A DNA stretch of 8,713 bases, taken from Spirochaetota bacterium. GTDB taxonomy: Bacteria > Spirochaetota > JAHITG01. The stretch is taken from the NCBI GenBank assembly GCA_018817865.1, contig JAHITG010000332.1, forward strand, positions 1 to 8,713. Direction: 5' to 3'. Shown in pieces: positions 1-6,161 of this stretch. The position numbers and the translations under genes were made by a program. Every line of letters starts with the position of its first letter. Positions within the stretch are counted from its first letter, which is position 1. The notes below the pieces were generated by a model. The model was not told the origin of the DNA and ran no database searches. It saw only the letters and a program-made list of their open reading frames with translations.

Positions 1-1
1 A

Positions 2-64
2 GATCCGGAATTCCGGGAACTGAACATACTGGATTCTTTTGAAGGCCTCACCTTAGACATTTAA
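2..64 (+). CDS. C-terminal fragment of an unidentified protein
   Basis: An open frame enters from the left edge and ends at TAA 62-64. It encodes the last 20 residues, starting DPEFRELNILDSF and ending LTLDI. The frame is the only one of the three forward frames with a natural-looking acidic/hydrophobic composition up to its stop, and non-coding AT-rich DNA begins right after it. Too little is left to name a family. In many bacteria surE precedes pcm, but this tail does not let me claim SurE. It is read as partial, with its start outside the window. Confidence 0.45.
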   Translation, partial: DPEFRELNILDSFEGLTLDI

Positions 65-111
65 AATCTTAATAAATATCGCTAATCAAAACATTACTAC
101 CCTTCATTTTT

Positions 112-267
112 CACCACAGAGGCACAGAGAACCTCAGAGTAAATTAATTATACTAAACTATTATAATTTTTATATTAATATTTATTACTTTTTTAATTAA
201 TAATGCTATTTTAAGTATATTATTTGATGATAATTATATTCCTCTGTGACTCTGTACCTCCGTGGTA
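112..267. repeat. Dispersed-type inverted repeat with AT-rich core
   Basis: The left arm at 112-129 (CACCACAGAGGCACAGAG) is matched by the reverse complement of 250-267 at 15 of 18 positions, and all three differences are transitions. A weaker second block (CTCAGAG near 133-139 against the complement of 241-247) extends both arms inward. The core, 140-240, is almost pure A/T (8 G or C bases in 101). The element fills most of the gap before the methyltransferase gene. I recall CCACAGAGGCACAGAG-type sequences as common intergenic repeats in environmental genomes, but could not search for them. It holds no credible ORF. Confidence 0.7.
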
Positions 268-285
268 TTCTCTTTTTTAAATGGC

Positions 286-314
286 TTGACAATGTTCCAA
301 TTAAAGACTAAATT
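286..314 (+). promoter_or_regulatory. Candidate sigma-70-type promoter for pcm
   Basis: A perfect TTGACA lies at 286-291, followed by a 17-base spacer and TAAATT at 309-314, which matches TATAAT at 4 of 6 positions. Transcription would begin about position 320-322, on or beside the ATG at 321. That would make the mRNA leaderless, which fits the lack of any Shine-Dalgarno sequence before 321. This is pattern matching only. Confidence 0.4.
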
Positions 315-320
315 CTTAAT

Positions 321-1055
321 ATGATTCGTAATATAACAATACGGTCATTTTTAATCCTTTTGATCCTTGTGGTCTTTTCTTTATATCTTTATCCAAAAAC
401 AAAAAAAAGCCAAGAACAGAAACTGAAAACAGAACGGATGAAGATGGTGGAAGACCAGATCAAAAAACGGGGAATAAAAGATAAACGCGTTCTTAATGCT
501 CTGAAAAAAGTAAAACGGCATCTTTTCATCCCGCACAGCCTGTGGGATGAAGCTTATGGAGATTATCCTTTACCCATTGGAGAGGGCCAGACCATATCCC
601 AGCCTTATGTTGTAGCTCTCATGACCGAGTTATTGAAACTTAAAGAAAAGGAGAAGGTCCTGGAGATCGGGACCGGATCAGGATATCAGGCGGCCATCCT
701 GGCAGAATTATGCAAAGAAGTCTATTCCGTGGAAATAATAGAATCCCTTGCTCAGAAAAGCAAAGAGAAGCTGGCTGAACTGGGATATAAAAATATTTTT
801 GTATTCCAGGGAGATGGATATCTGGGATTGAAAAAATATGCTCCGTTTGACGGGATCATCGTCACCTGCGCACCACCGTATGTGCCGGAACCTCTTAAGG
901 AACAGCTGAAGGAAGGCGGAAGAATGGTCATACCGGTTGGGGATTATTTCCAGGAACTCAAAGTCCTGACAAAGAGAAAAGGAAAGATCAATGAAACATC
1001 TGTTATCCCGGTCCGTTTTGTACCCATGACCGGTGATCACATAAAAAAGAAGTAA
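321..1055 (+). CDS. pcm: Protein-L-isoaspartate O-methyltransferase, membrane-anchored
   Basis: This enzyme methylates isoaspartyl residues of damaged proteins using S-adenosylmethionine, starting their repair. The family signatures are clear: residues 41-70 match the usual N-terminal helix (MVEDQIKKRGI...VLNALKKV.RHLFIP), GEGQTISQPYVVALM is at 87-101, SAM-binding motif I VLEIGTGSGYQAA is at 113-125, and VRFVPMTG is near the C-terminus (231-238). The usual cytosolic enzyme begins at about residue 40 here. The extra N-terminus holds a hydrophobic segment (about 9-24) followed by a lysine-rich stretch, so the protein is probably tethered to the inner membrane. An in-frame ATG at 438 would give a normal soluble form and is the main alternative start. 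I kept 321 because the anchor is well formed and a promoter-like sequence lies just upstream. No clear terminator follows. Confidence 0.93.
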   Translation: MIRNITIRSFLILLILVVFSLYLYPKTKKSQEQKLKTERMKMVEDQIKKRGIKDKRVLNALKKVKRHLFIPHSLWDEAYGDYPLPIGEGQTISQPYVVALMTELLKLKEKEKVLEIGTGSGYQAAILAELCKEVYSVEIIESLAQKSKEKLAELGYKNIFVFQGDGYLGLKKYAPFDGIIVTCAPPYVPEPLKEQLKEGGRMVIPVGDYFQELKVLTKRKGKINETSVIPVRFVPMTGDHIKKK

Positions 1056-1163
1056 TACATGAATTCCAGGTATTAATTTCACAACTTTTAATCAATACTA
1101 TTCATTATTAATATATATCTGTAAAAGTTATGAAAATTGTAATCCTTTTTCTTAAGAAGATAT

Positions 1164-1275
1164 AATGTAGCAAGCCCCTTTAGGGGCGCCTTTAGAGGCA
1201 TTTATAAAAACAACTCCCTATTTCAAACGGGGCTACCCTCTTCGAGGAGGCTTCGCACAAGCCCCTTACTACATT
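1164..1275. repeat. Hairpin-rich intergenic element with short terminal inverted repeats
   Basis: The ends AATGTAGCAAG (1164-1174, read with the leading A) and CTTACTACATT (1265-1275) are inverted repeats, 10 of 11 matching. Inside are GC-rich hairpins that stand out from the AT-rich gap: GCCCC-TTTA-GGGGC at 1174-1187, GCCT/AGGC at 1188-1199, and GGGGCT (1229-1234) pairing with AGCCCC (1260-1265) around an inner CCTC/GAGG stem (1237-1247). This looks like a small non-autonomous mobile or REP-like repeat. The rest of the 357-base gap between the two genes holds only AT-rich sequence, a putative promoter and a hairpin. Confidence 0.6.
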
Positions 1276-1320
1276 TGGAACCCTGCCCTTTAAGACCTGA
1301 CTTCAGTATTTAATTTAAAT

Positions 1321-1348
1321 TTGAAACCATAAATAAAAATGCTATTAT
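1321..1348 (+). promoter_or_regulatory. Candidate promoter for the NlpC/P60 gene
   Basis: TTGAAA at 1321-1326 and TATTAT at 1343-1348 each match the sigma-70 consensus at 5 of 6 positions, with a 16-base spacer. The predicted start (about 1355) falls in the left arm of the hairpin at 1350-1385. The 5' leader would be about 58 bases. This rests on pattern matching alone. Confidence 0.35.
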
Positions 1349-1349
1349 A

Positions 1350-1385
1350 AATAAAAGAGACCGGATATCCCCGTCCTCTTTTATT
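1350..1385 (+). promoter_or_regulatory. Inverted repeat in the leader of the NlpC/P60 gene
   Basis: AATAAAAGAG (1350-1359) and CTCTTTTATT (1376-1385) are a perfect 10-bp inverted repeat around a 16-base GC-richer loop that contains the palindrome GGATATCC (1363-1370). It lies 27 bases before the ATG at 1413. It could be a 5'-UTR stem, a protein-binding site or a weak terminator of upstream transcription. Nothing in the sequence decides between these. Confidence 0.4.
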
Positions 1386-1412
1386 AAATTCATTGCCATA
1401 TTCTATACAAGC

Positions 1413-2771
1413 ATGAGTTCACAGCAAAAATTTAAATATCTGATCATTGTACTTTTTTCTCTCTTTATACTAGGCCAGTGTTCCCTGGAAAAGAAGATCA
1501 GTTCAACACTCTTCCGTGTTCCCTGGTATTTAAAACGGGCTGATTTCTGGATCCAAAAGGTCAAAGACCCTGATAAAGAACTCCTTAAAGAAGATCAGAT
1601 CAGGTGGATCAACCGGCAGGCATATATCCGGGGATATATGGTTCACCCGATGAGGGTACCAGAACAAAAATCCGGATATAATATCAGGCGGGCCCTATAC
1701 AGAGAACTTGAATGGTTCAAAACCTTTAAAAAATATGATATCCACAACAAGCAGATATCATATGCATCCATTGCCAAACAACTGCGGTATCTAATGAATA
1801 TTAATAAGATCCCCAGGATCATAAAAAGCCGTTACGGCCTGATCCTTAAAGCCACTCCTTTGAGAAAATTTCCAACTGAGAAGATGATCATGAAAAAACC
1901 GGATGATGCTCCTTTTGACATACTAAAGTTTACTACCCTCTATACGGGAGAGGAAGTAACGCTCTTCCACTTTTCTAAAGACAAACGATGGGCGTTCGTT
2001 CAATCCACACATGGTTACGGTTGGATACGGATGAAGGATATAGCCTGGACCTATCATAAAGAGGTTGTTAACAGCTTCCTCCATCCTGAAAAATTCATTG
2101 TGTCGCTGGACTGGATGGTTCCGGTCTTTGTCACCAAAAATCACATTCTGACCTACACCTTCCTGTGGATGGGATGCCAGTTGCCCATGGAAAAGGAAGA
2201 GGACCACCATTATATCGTAAAAATCCCTGTTCGAAGCTTTTCAGGCAGGTTACGATTTAAAAACGCATATGTAAAAAAGAGAAAAAATGTATCTGTGGGA
2301 TACCTGAAGCTCACTCCCCGCAACATTTCCGAACAGGCCTTCCGCATGCTGGGAACGCCTTACAGCTGGGGTGGAGGCCCCGAAGGAACGGACTGTTCCT
2401 CCTTTTTGAGACGGGTCTTTCTCTGCATGGGATTGAATCTGCCCCGAAGTTCTATCAGCCAGATGCAGCTGTTGCGAACGATCCCTGTTAAAGGAAGAAA
2501 TAAACATGTAATGCTGAACCACCTTCCTTCCTTTGGAACATTTCTTTATCATCCGGGCCCGGGCCATATTATGCTCTATATTGGGAAATATAAGAACAGG
2601 CATTACGTGATCCATAATAAATGGTCCTATACTGTCAGGATCAATGGAAAGGAAAAAGAAAAATATTTAAAGAAAGTAGTTGTCTCTGACCTGTTCCTGG
2701 AGAAAGAGTCAAGCTCCGGTTCTCTTTATCGAAAGATCAGCCGTATCAGCCTGCTTGGTGCCAGGTCTTAA
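1413..2771 (+). CDS. Exported NlpC/P60 (C40) peptidase with SH3 domains
   Basis: This is a probable cell-wall endopeptidase cleaving gamma-D-Glu-diamino acid bonds in peptidoglycan peptides, acting in the periplasm. The layout follows the YkfC-like multidomain type: a hydrophobic export signal (about 8-22); an N-terminal stabilising region with the DPDKELLKEDQI...N pattern (about 52-130); a first SH3-like domain (about 140-200); a second (about 201-260); and the catalytic domain from about 303. Catalytic residues are Cys328 in GTDCSSF, His385 in GHIMLYIG and His401 in VIHNKW. Cys23 in FILGQC could carry lipid, but Gln at -1 is not a standard lipobox, so it may be a lipoprotein or an anchored protein. 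There is no good ribosome-binding site before 1413; the start is fixed by the signal segment. The last four codons (Gly-Ala-Arg-Ser) and the stop lie inside the repeat that begins at 2757. Confidence 0.9.
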   Translation: MSSQQKFKYLIIVLFSLFILGQCSLEKKISSTLFRVPWYLKRADFWIQKVKDPDKELLKEDQIRWINRQAYIRGYMVHPMRVPEQKSGYNIRRALYRELEWFKTFKKYDIHNKQISYASIAKQLRYLMNINKIPRIIKSRYGLILKATPLRKFPTEKMIMKKPDDAPFDILKFTTLYTGEEVTLFHFSKDKRWAFVQSTHGYGWIRMKDIAWTYHKEVVNSFLHPEKFIVSLDWMVPVFVTKNHILTYTFLWMGCQLPMEKEEDHHYIVKIPVRSFSGRLRFKNAYVKKRKNVSVGYLKLTPRNISEQAFRMLGTPYSWGGGPEGTDCSSFLRRVFLCMGLNLPRSSISQMQLLRTIPVKGRNKHVMLNHLPSFGTFLYHPGPGHIMLYIGKYKNRHYVIHNKWSYTVRINGKEKEKYLKKVVVSDLFLEKESSSGSLYRKISRISLLGARS

Positions 2772-2990
2772 CATTATCACTTTTTATTTAAAATAATATG
2801 ATGACATATATGAAACAGATTAAAGTGATAATGTTAAGGGGCTGTTGCCCAAAGGGATAATATTATCAAATAGTGGTAGTCGCAAGCTTTAGCTTGCGTT
2901 TAATGACATTATTGAACCATTACGCAGGCTAAAGCCTGCGGCTACCTTTGTTTAATCCATTTGGGCAACAACCTCTTAAGACCTGGCACC
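2757..2990. mobile_element. Outer palindromic element between convergent genes, split by an insertion
   Basis: GGTGCCAGGTCTTAA at 2757-2771 is exactly inverted at 2976-2990. A further perfect 17-bp inverted repeat pairs 2767-2783 with 2822-2838. If 2839-2980 is removed, the two combine into one perfect 27-bp inverted repeat (2757-2783 against 2822-2838 joined to 2981-2990) around a 38-base AT-rich loop. That gives an original element of about 92 bp, of the size and shape of a MITE or REP-type unit. Its outer edges touch both gene ends: it supplies the NlpC/P60 stop, and its last base is the G of the lacI-type gene's TAG. Confidence 0.75.
2839..2975. mobile_element. Inner MITE-like element inserted at TTAAG
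   Basis: This 137-bp element is flanked by TTAAG on both sides (2834-2838 and 2976-2980), consistent with a 5-bp target duplication. Its ends are inverted repeats: 2834-2853 matches the reverse complement of 2960-2979 at 18 of 20 positions, including GTTGCCCAAA. Further in, 2875-2899 matches the reverse complement of 2922-2946 at 22 of 25 positions. Each inner copy is itself a hairpin (CGCAAGCT/AGCTTGCG at 2881-2898 and CGCAGGCT/AGCCTGCG at 2923-2940). It contains no transposase, so it would depend on one acting in trans. Confidence 0.72.
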
Positions 2991-4015
2991 TAAATTCCCT
3001 TTACGCTTTCGCGGATCTTCAGCTCCACTTTAAATATCATGGACTGCACTTGTCTCTTATTGATCTTCTGGATAAGAAAACCGGCAGCCGTATACCCCAT
3101 ATCATAAGAAAACTGTTTGACCGTACTTAAAGACGGGGAGAGATAATGAAGCATCTTGATATCATCAAACCCGATAATTGATATATCATCCGGGATCTTC
3201 AGGCCGTTCTCTTTAATAGCACTCATGGCACCGATGGCCATGGAATCATTAGCTGCAAAAACCGCGGTAGGCCGTTCTTCCAGAAAGAGAAGGGTTATCA
3301 TATTAGCATACCCGCTGTGCTCGGTAAAATCTCCCTTCATAATATACCTGTCATTCCGGGAAATACTATATTTCTCCAGGGCCTTCAGATAACCGTTTCT
3401 ACGATCCATTCCGTTGCGCACAAAGGTCCACCCGCCTAAAAATGCGATCCGCTTGTGTCCCATCTTGATAAGGTACTCGGTTGCCAGGTAAGCTCCCTTC
3501 ACATTATCACTGTCAATAAAGATAATATTCTTGTAGGACTGCCTCCCATCCACCACCACACAGGGTATACTATTATCATTGATAGAACGGATCTGTTCAT
3601 CATCTACCTCCGGGGCAATGATCAGGAGGCCATCTGCTTTTCTTTCAAAAAAAAGCCTCTGGTAATCGATCTCTTCCTTCTCTTCTTTTTTTGGGTATAA
3701 AAGGATATGATAATTCTGCTCAGCACAGGCTGTCTCTATACCGCTTAAAAGTTCGATATAATAAGAGGTATCGAAAATATGAGCCGTAAAAGGGACGATA
3801 ATGCCGATCGTAAATGTCCTGTTCATATTCAGGCCGCGTCCCAGGCTGTTGGGATAGTATCCCAGCTCTTTGATCACCTTCAAGACCCTCTTTTTGGTCT
3901 TCTCTTTCACATTCCCCTTGTTATTCACAACCCTTGAAACAGTGATAAAAGAGACTCCTGCTTTTTTTGCCACCTCGCTCTGTGTGACCATTGCTTTCCC
4001 CTTATTCATGATCAT
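2990..4015 (-). CDS. LacI-family transcriptional regulator
   Basis: This is a DNA-binding repressor (or activator) that responds to a sugar-like ligand. The N-terminal helix-turn-helix is at about residues 11-30 (TQSEVAKKAGVSFITVSRVV), the minor-groove hinge YYPNSLGRGL at 53-62, and the periplasmic-binding-protein-like effector domain follows. Its markers are RNGMDRRNGY (200-209), AANDSMAIGA (254-263) and IIGFDDI (280-286). Full length (341 aa) is normal for the family. The ATG at 4015 overlaps the preceding stop by 4 bp (ATGA), suggesting translational coupling. A second ATG at 3991 fits the family N-terminus better (MVTQSEVAKKAGVS) and has its own ribosome-binding site, so the first eight residues may not exist. 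It is the last gene of the operon, so it probably regulates that operon and itself. The ligand cannot be read from the sequence. Confidence 0.95.
   Translation of the reverse strand: MIMNKGKAMVTQSEVAKKAGVSFITVSRVVNNKGNVKEKTKKRVLKVIKELGYYPNSLGRGLNMNRTFTIGIIVPFTAHIFDTSYYIELLSGIETACAEQNYHILLYPKKEEKEEIDYQRLFFERKADGLLIIAPEVDDEQIRSINDNSIPCVVVDGRQSYKNIIFIDSDNVKGAYLATEYLIKMGHKRIAFLGGWTFVRNGMDRRNGYLKALEKYSISRNDRYIMKGDFTEHSGYANMITLLFLEERPTAVFAANDSMAIGAMSAIKENGLKIPDDISIIGFDDIKMLHYLSPSLSTVKQFSYDMGYTAAGFLIQKINKRQVQSMIFKVELKIRESVKGI
3998..4003 (-). promoter_or_regulatory. Ribosome-binding site for the internal LacI start
   Basis: On the minus strand AAGGGG (4003 to 3998) stands six bases before the ATG at 3991-3989, the residue-9 methionine of the longer reading. 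The ATG at 4015 has only TCGGGAT immediately before it, with no well-spaced Shine-Dalgarno. This favours 3991 as the main start. Confidence 0.5.
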
Positions 4016-4866
4016 ATCCCGAAAGTAAATGTGATAGCATTTCTGTTGAAAGAATCAGACAAAGAATAACTGAATCCGTACTTGACAATAAATTTATTAA
4101 GACTGAAATAGATCCCTGCCCCGGCTTCCTGTTCGGATGACACTCCTGCACTGAAGTGCAGTGCCCTCAACAGTTTATAATCGGCCGCGAAATTCAGTCT
4201 ATTCTTACCACCCATCATACTGCCGTCCAGATAGAGCAGTAAATTTTTATACGGCTCATAATTGATCCCGGTTCTGTATTGCCCTTTTAGGGGAACAGTC
4301 TTCTCATCATTATATTTTAACTCCGCTGTCAGATTCAAAGCTGAAATACTGAAGAGGAATCGCTTGAATCTTAGAGAGAGGCCTGCATCTACACCCAGGC
4401 CCGAGGCAACAAAATGAAAATCCGAAGAATCCAAATAAGAATGGTAATATTTTAAATTTGCTCCCAGTAATAAAAAACTCTTTTTAAACCCTAAAGAAAA
4501 AGTTATGATATTCTCATTATCATCATAGGCCAGAAGGTCAAAATAATCAAATTTACGCCAGGAGAGGGCTGCATAGATGACCGGATCTTCCAGAATTTTG
4601 CTCCCCACACCTGCCGTCATATGAGAGATGTCCTTGATAAGATAATAGTTCTCCTTGGAAAAATAAAAGTCGATCTCATTGGCTGATAAGGCAATATTGG
4701 CCGGATTATAAAATACAGAGATCAGCCCCAGATCGGATGCAGTCAGAGCTTCCATATACCCTTTTGATTCAGCTCCGGGCTTTAAAAATTCATCATATAA
4801 ACCCCGGACATTTTCGGCACACAGATTCTGAAATAACAGAAGTATAATGATCAATATTTTTACCAT
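4012..4866 (-). CDS. Outer-membrane beta-barrel protein, PorV/UPF0164-like
   Basis: A signal peptide (about residues 1-17, ending NLCA before ENV) is followed by the helix/loop LTASDLGLISVFYNPANIAL (41-60). This resembles the N-terminal 'A...NPAgla' motif of PorV/PorQ and the spirochaete UPF0164 barrels, which are related to FadL. The remainder is alternating amphipathic strands with many aromatic residues, ending FTFGI. PorV proteins help deliver and anchor Ig-domain-tagged proteins in type IX secretion; the UPF0164 role is unknown. The gene overlaps the preceding FlgD-Ig protein gene by 7 bp and the regulator by 4 bp, so it is translated with both. I infer a role in export, anchoring or uptake linked to the preceding protein. 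It could also be a small porin; the family call is moderate. Confidence 0.7.
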   Translation of the reverse strand: MVKILIIILLLFQNLCAENVRGLYDEFLKPGAESKGYMEALTASDLGLISVFYNPANIALSANEIDFYFSKENYYLIKDISHMTAGVGSKILEDPVIYAALSWRKFDYFDLLAYDDNENIITFSLGFKKSFLLLGANLKYYHSYLDSSDFHFVASGLGVDAGLSLRFKRFLFSISALNLTAELKYNDEKTVPLKGQYRTGINYEPYKNLLLYLDGSMMGGKNRLNFAADYKLLRALHFSAGVSSEQEAGAGIYFSLNKFIVKYGFSYSLSDSFNRNAITFTFGI

Positions 4867-6143
4867 ACTCTCACAACCTTCCTGCTAATCTTTTCTTCCT
4901 TCCCGTCAGCAAAGACAGCCTCAATAATATAGGCTCCCCGGTCCAGGAGGGTATTATCATTATCCCTTCCATCCCAGGTCTTTTCAATATACAGGTTATT
5001 CTCTGCTTCAGGTGCAACATCCAGACCGTCTTCGATCGTCCTGATAGATCTGCCGTTCAGGTCCCTGACACGAAGGGTCACCTTCCCGGCTTTAGCAAAT
5101 GTAAAGTAGATCGTTACTGTTTCGCTCTTCCCGGGAGAGAAGATATACGGCCGGATATCCATGTTAAATACTTCAAAATCAAATTCCGCATTAAAAAAAA
5201 TTTCCCGGTAATTACCAAGGTCCTTCTGCTGAAGGTCCTTAGCTGCTCCGATCAGGTCCATTACATCAGGATCAGGGCCGGTATTGACCCACCACTGTTT
5301 ATCCCCGCCTGTTATATACCATTCTGTTGAGAGCGGATACCCCTGTACTTCTCGGACCATGTTACCCTCTTCAAAACAGGACCCTACCAGAAATTTTAAT
5401 TTCTTGCCTGCGACCGGCCCGATGAGAGAAAACGGGATCCCTACTTCATACTTATTCCATTCCTTTGCCTTTATTCTTATATTATTCAGGGTCCCGTCAC
5501 TGTTATCCCCGTCATTGCCGTCCCCGATCTTGACACCGGACGCATTCCACATCCTGATCTTGTAGGTGGAACTGGCAAAAAGCGTATAATGGATCTTCTC
5601 TTTTGTATTGATCTCTGCTGCAGGACCGGAGTCAGGATCCACGCCGTTACCCTGTATCAGAAAATTATTACCGCCTTCAGCCGTGCTGTCATGGATCCCC
5701 ATAACAAATCCATTCACCCACCATCCGTCAGCCGGATCAGGGGAAGCATCCAGCAGATTTACATAAAAATAAAGGTTCGTGGTATCATAGGTCACACGAA
5801 ACTGTACAATATCCGCCATCCCTCTTTTAAAATGGCCCCCCGTGGGATAGGCATAATCACCATCACCGGTATCATCATAATAGGCATCTTTATAAATATA
5901 CTCATTAGAACTGTATACAGCACTATTATCCCCTGACGGTTGTACACCTTTCCAGTCAGAATAATTTGTATCCACCAGGATCGTATGACCGCTGAAGAGG
6001 GAGAAATCCACCTCAACATATGAATGCTCCACCAGGGTATTTATAATTACCTGAGCAGAAAGATCACCGATCACATATCCTGATATTAAGAACAGGACCA
6101 TAAGAATTAAAAAACTATTTTTCATCTTTTCCGACATCTTCAT
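4860..6143 (-). CDS. Secreted carbohydrate-binding protein: glucodextranase C-like + FlgD Ig
   Basis: A signal peptide spans about residues 8-30 (hydrophobic 11-25, cleavage near LSA). Residues about 55-290 resemble the DOMON-type C-terminal module of glucodextranase and archaeal amylopullulanases. The markers are DDTGDGDYAYPTGGHF (90-105), the following G.AD.V.F.V.YD..N.YF.V.L stretch (108-130), and aromatic clusters WW (141-142) and WYITGGDKQWW (275-285). Such modules bind glucans without cleaving them. Residues about 335-427 are a FlgD-like Ig domain (FSPGKSETVTIYFTF...V.DLNGRSIRTI...TWDGRDNDN..LDRGAYII), common at the C-terminus of surface proteins in candidate phyla and similar to type IX sorting domains. 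No catalytic domain is present. Candidate starts are 6143, 6137 and 6125; AAAGG lies upstream of 6143. The gap to the preceding gene is 18 bases. Likely periplasmic or cell-surface. Confidence 0.75.
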   Translation of the reverse strand: MKMSEKMKNSFLILMVLFLISGYVIGDLSAQVIINTLVEHSYVEVDFSLFSGHTILVDTNYSDWKGVQPSGDNSAVYSSNEYIYKDAYYDDTGDGDYAYPTGGHFKRGMADIVQFRVTYDTTNLYFYVNLLDASPDPADGWWVNGFVMGIHDSTAEGGNNFLIQGNGVDPDSGPAAEINTKEKIHYTLFASSTYKIRMWNASGVKIGDGNDGDNSDGTLNNIRIKAKEWNKYEVGIPFSLIGPVAGKKLKFLVGSCFEEGNMVREVQGYPLSTEWYITGGDKQWWVNTGPDPDVMDLIGAAKDLQQKDLGNYREIFFNAEFDFEVFNMDIRPYIFSPGKSETVTIYFTFAKAGKVTLRVRDLNGRSIRTIEDGLDVAPEAENNLYIEKTWDGRDNDNTLLDRGAYIIEAVFADGKEEKISRKVVRVW

Positions 6144-6161
6144 TACTGATACCTTTTTACA

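Noticed and set aside
2..64. Assigning the left-edge fragment to SurE because surE often precedes pcm
   Set aside because: Twenty residues show no SurE hallmark, and a repeat-filled gap of about 256 bases separates the two genes.
1053..1075. TAATAC/GTATTA stem right after the methyltransferase stop, as a terminator
   Set aside because: The stem is only six AT-rich base pairs and there is no run of T after it.
708..1082. Open frame of 124 codons on the - strand opposite the methyltransferase gene
   Set aside because: The + strand frame carries all conserved methyltransferase motifs, so this is an antisense shadow.
2881..2940. The two 18-base hairpins as ordinary rho-independent terminators
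   Set aside because: The stems are strong but neither strand has a proper T tract after them. Their paired arrangement fits a mobile repeat better, though they may still hinder transcription.
2757..2990. CRISPR array
   Set aside because: The repeats are inverted and nested, not direct repeats separated by regular spacers, and no cas gene is present.
2948..3130. Small + strand frame across the repeat into the regulator gene
   Set aside because: It begins inside the inner repeat and runs antisense to the conserved C-terminal part of the LacI-type protein.
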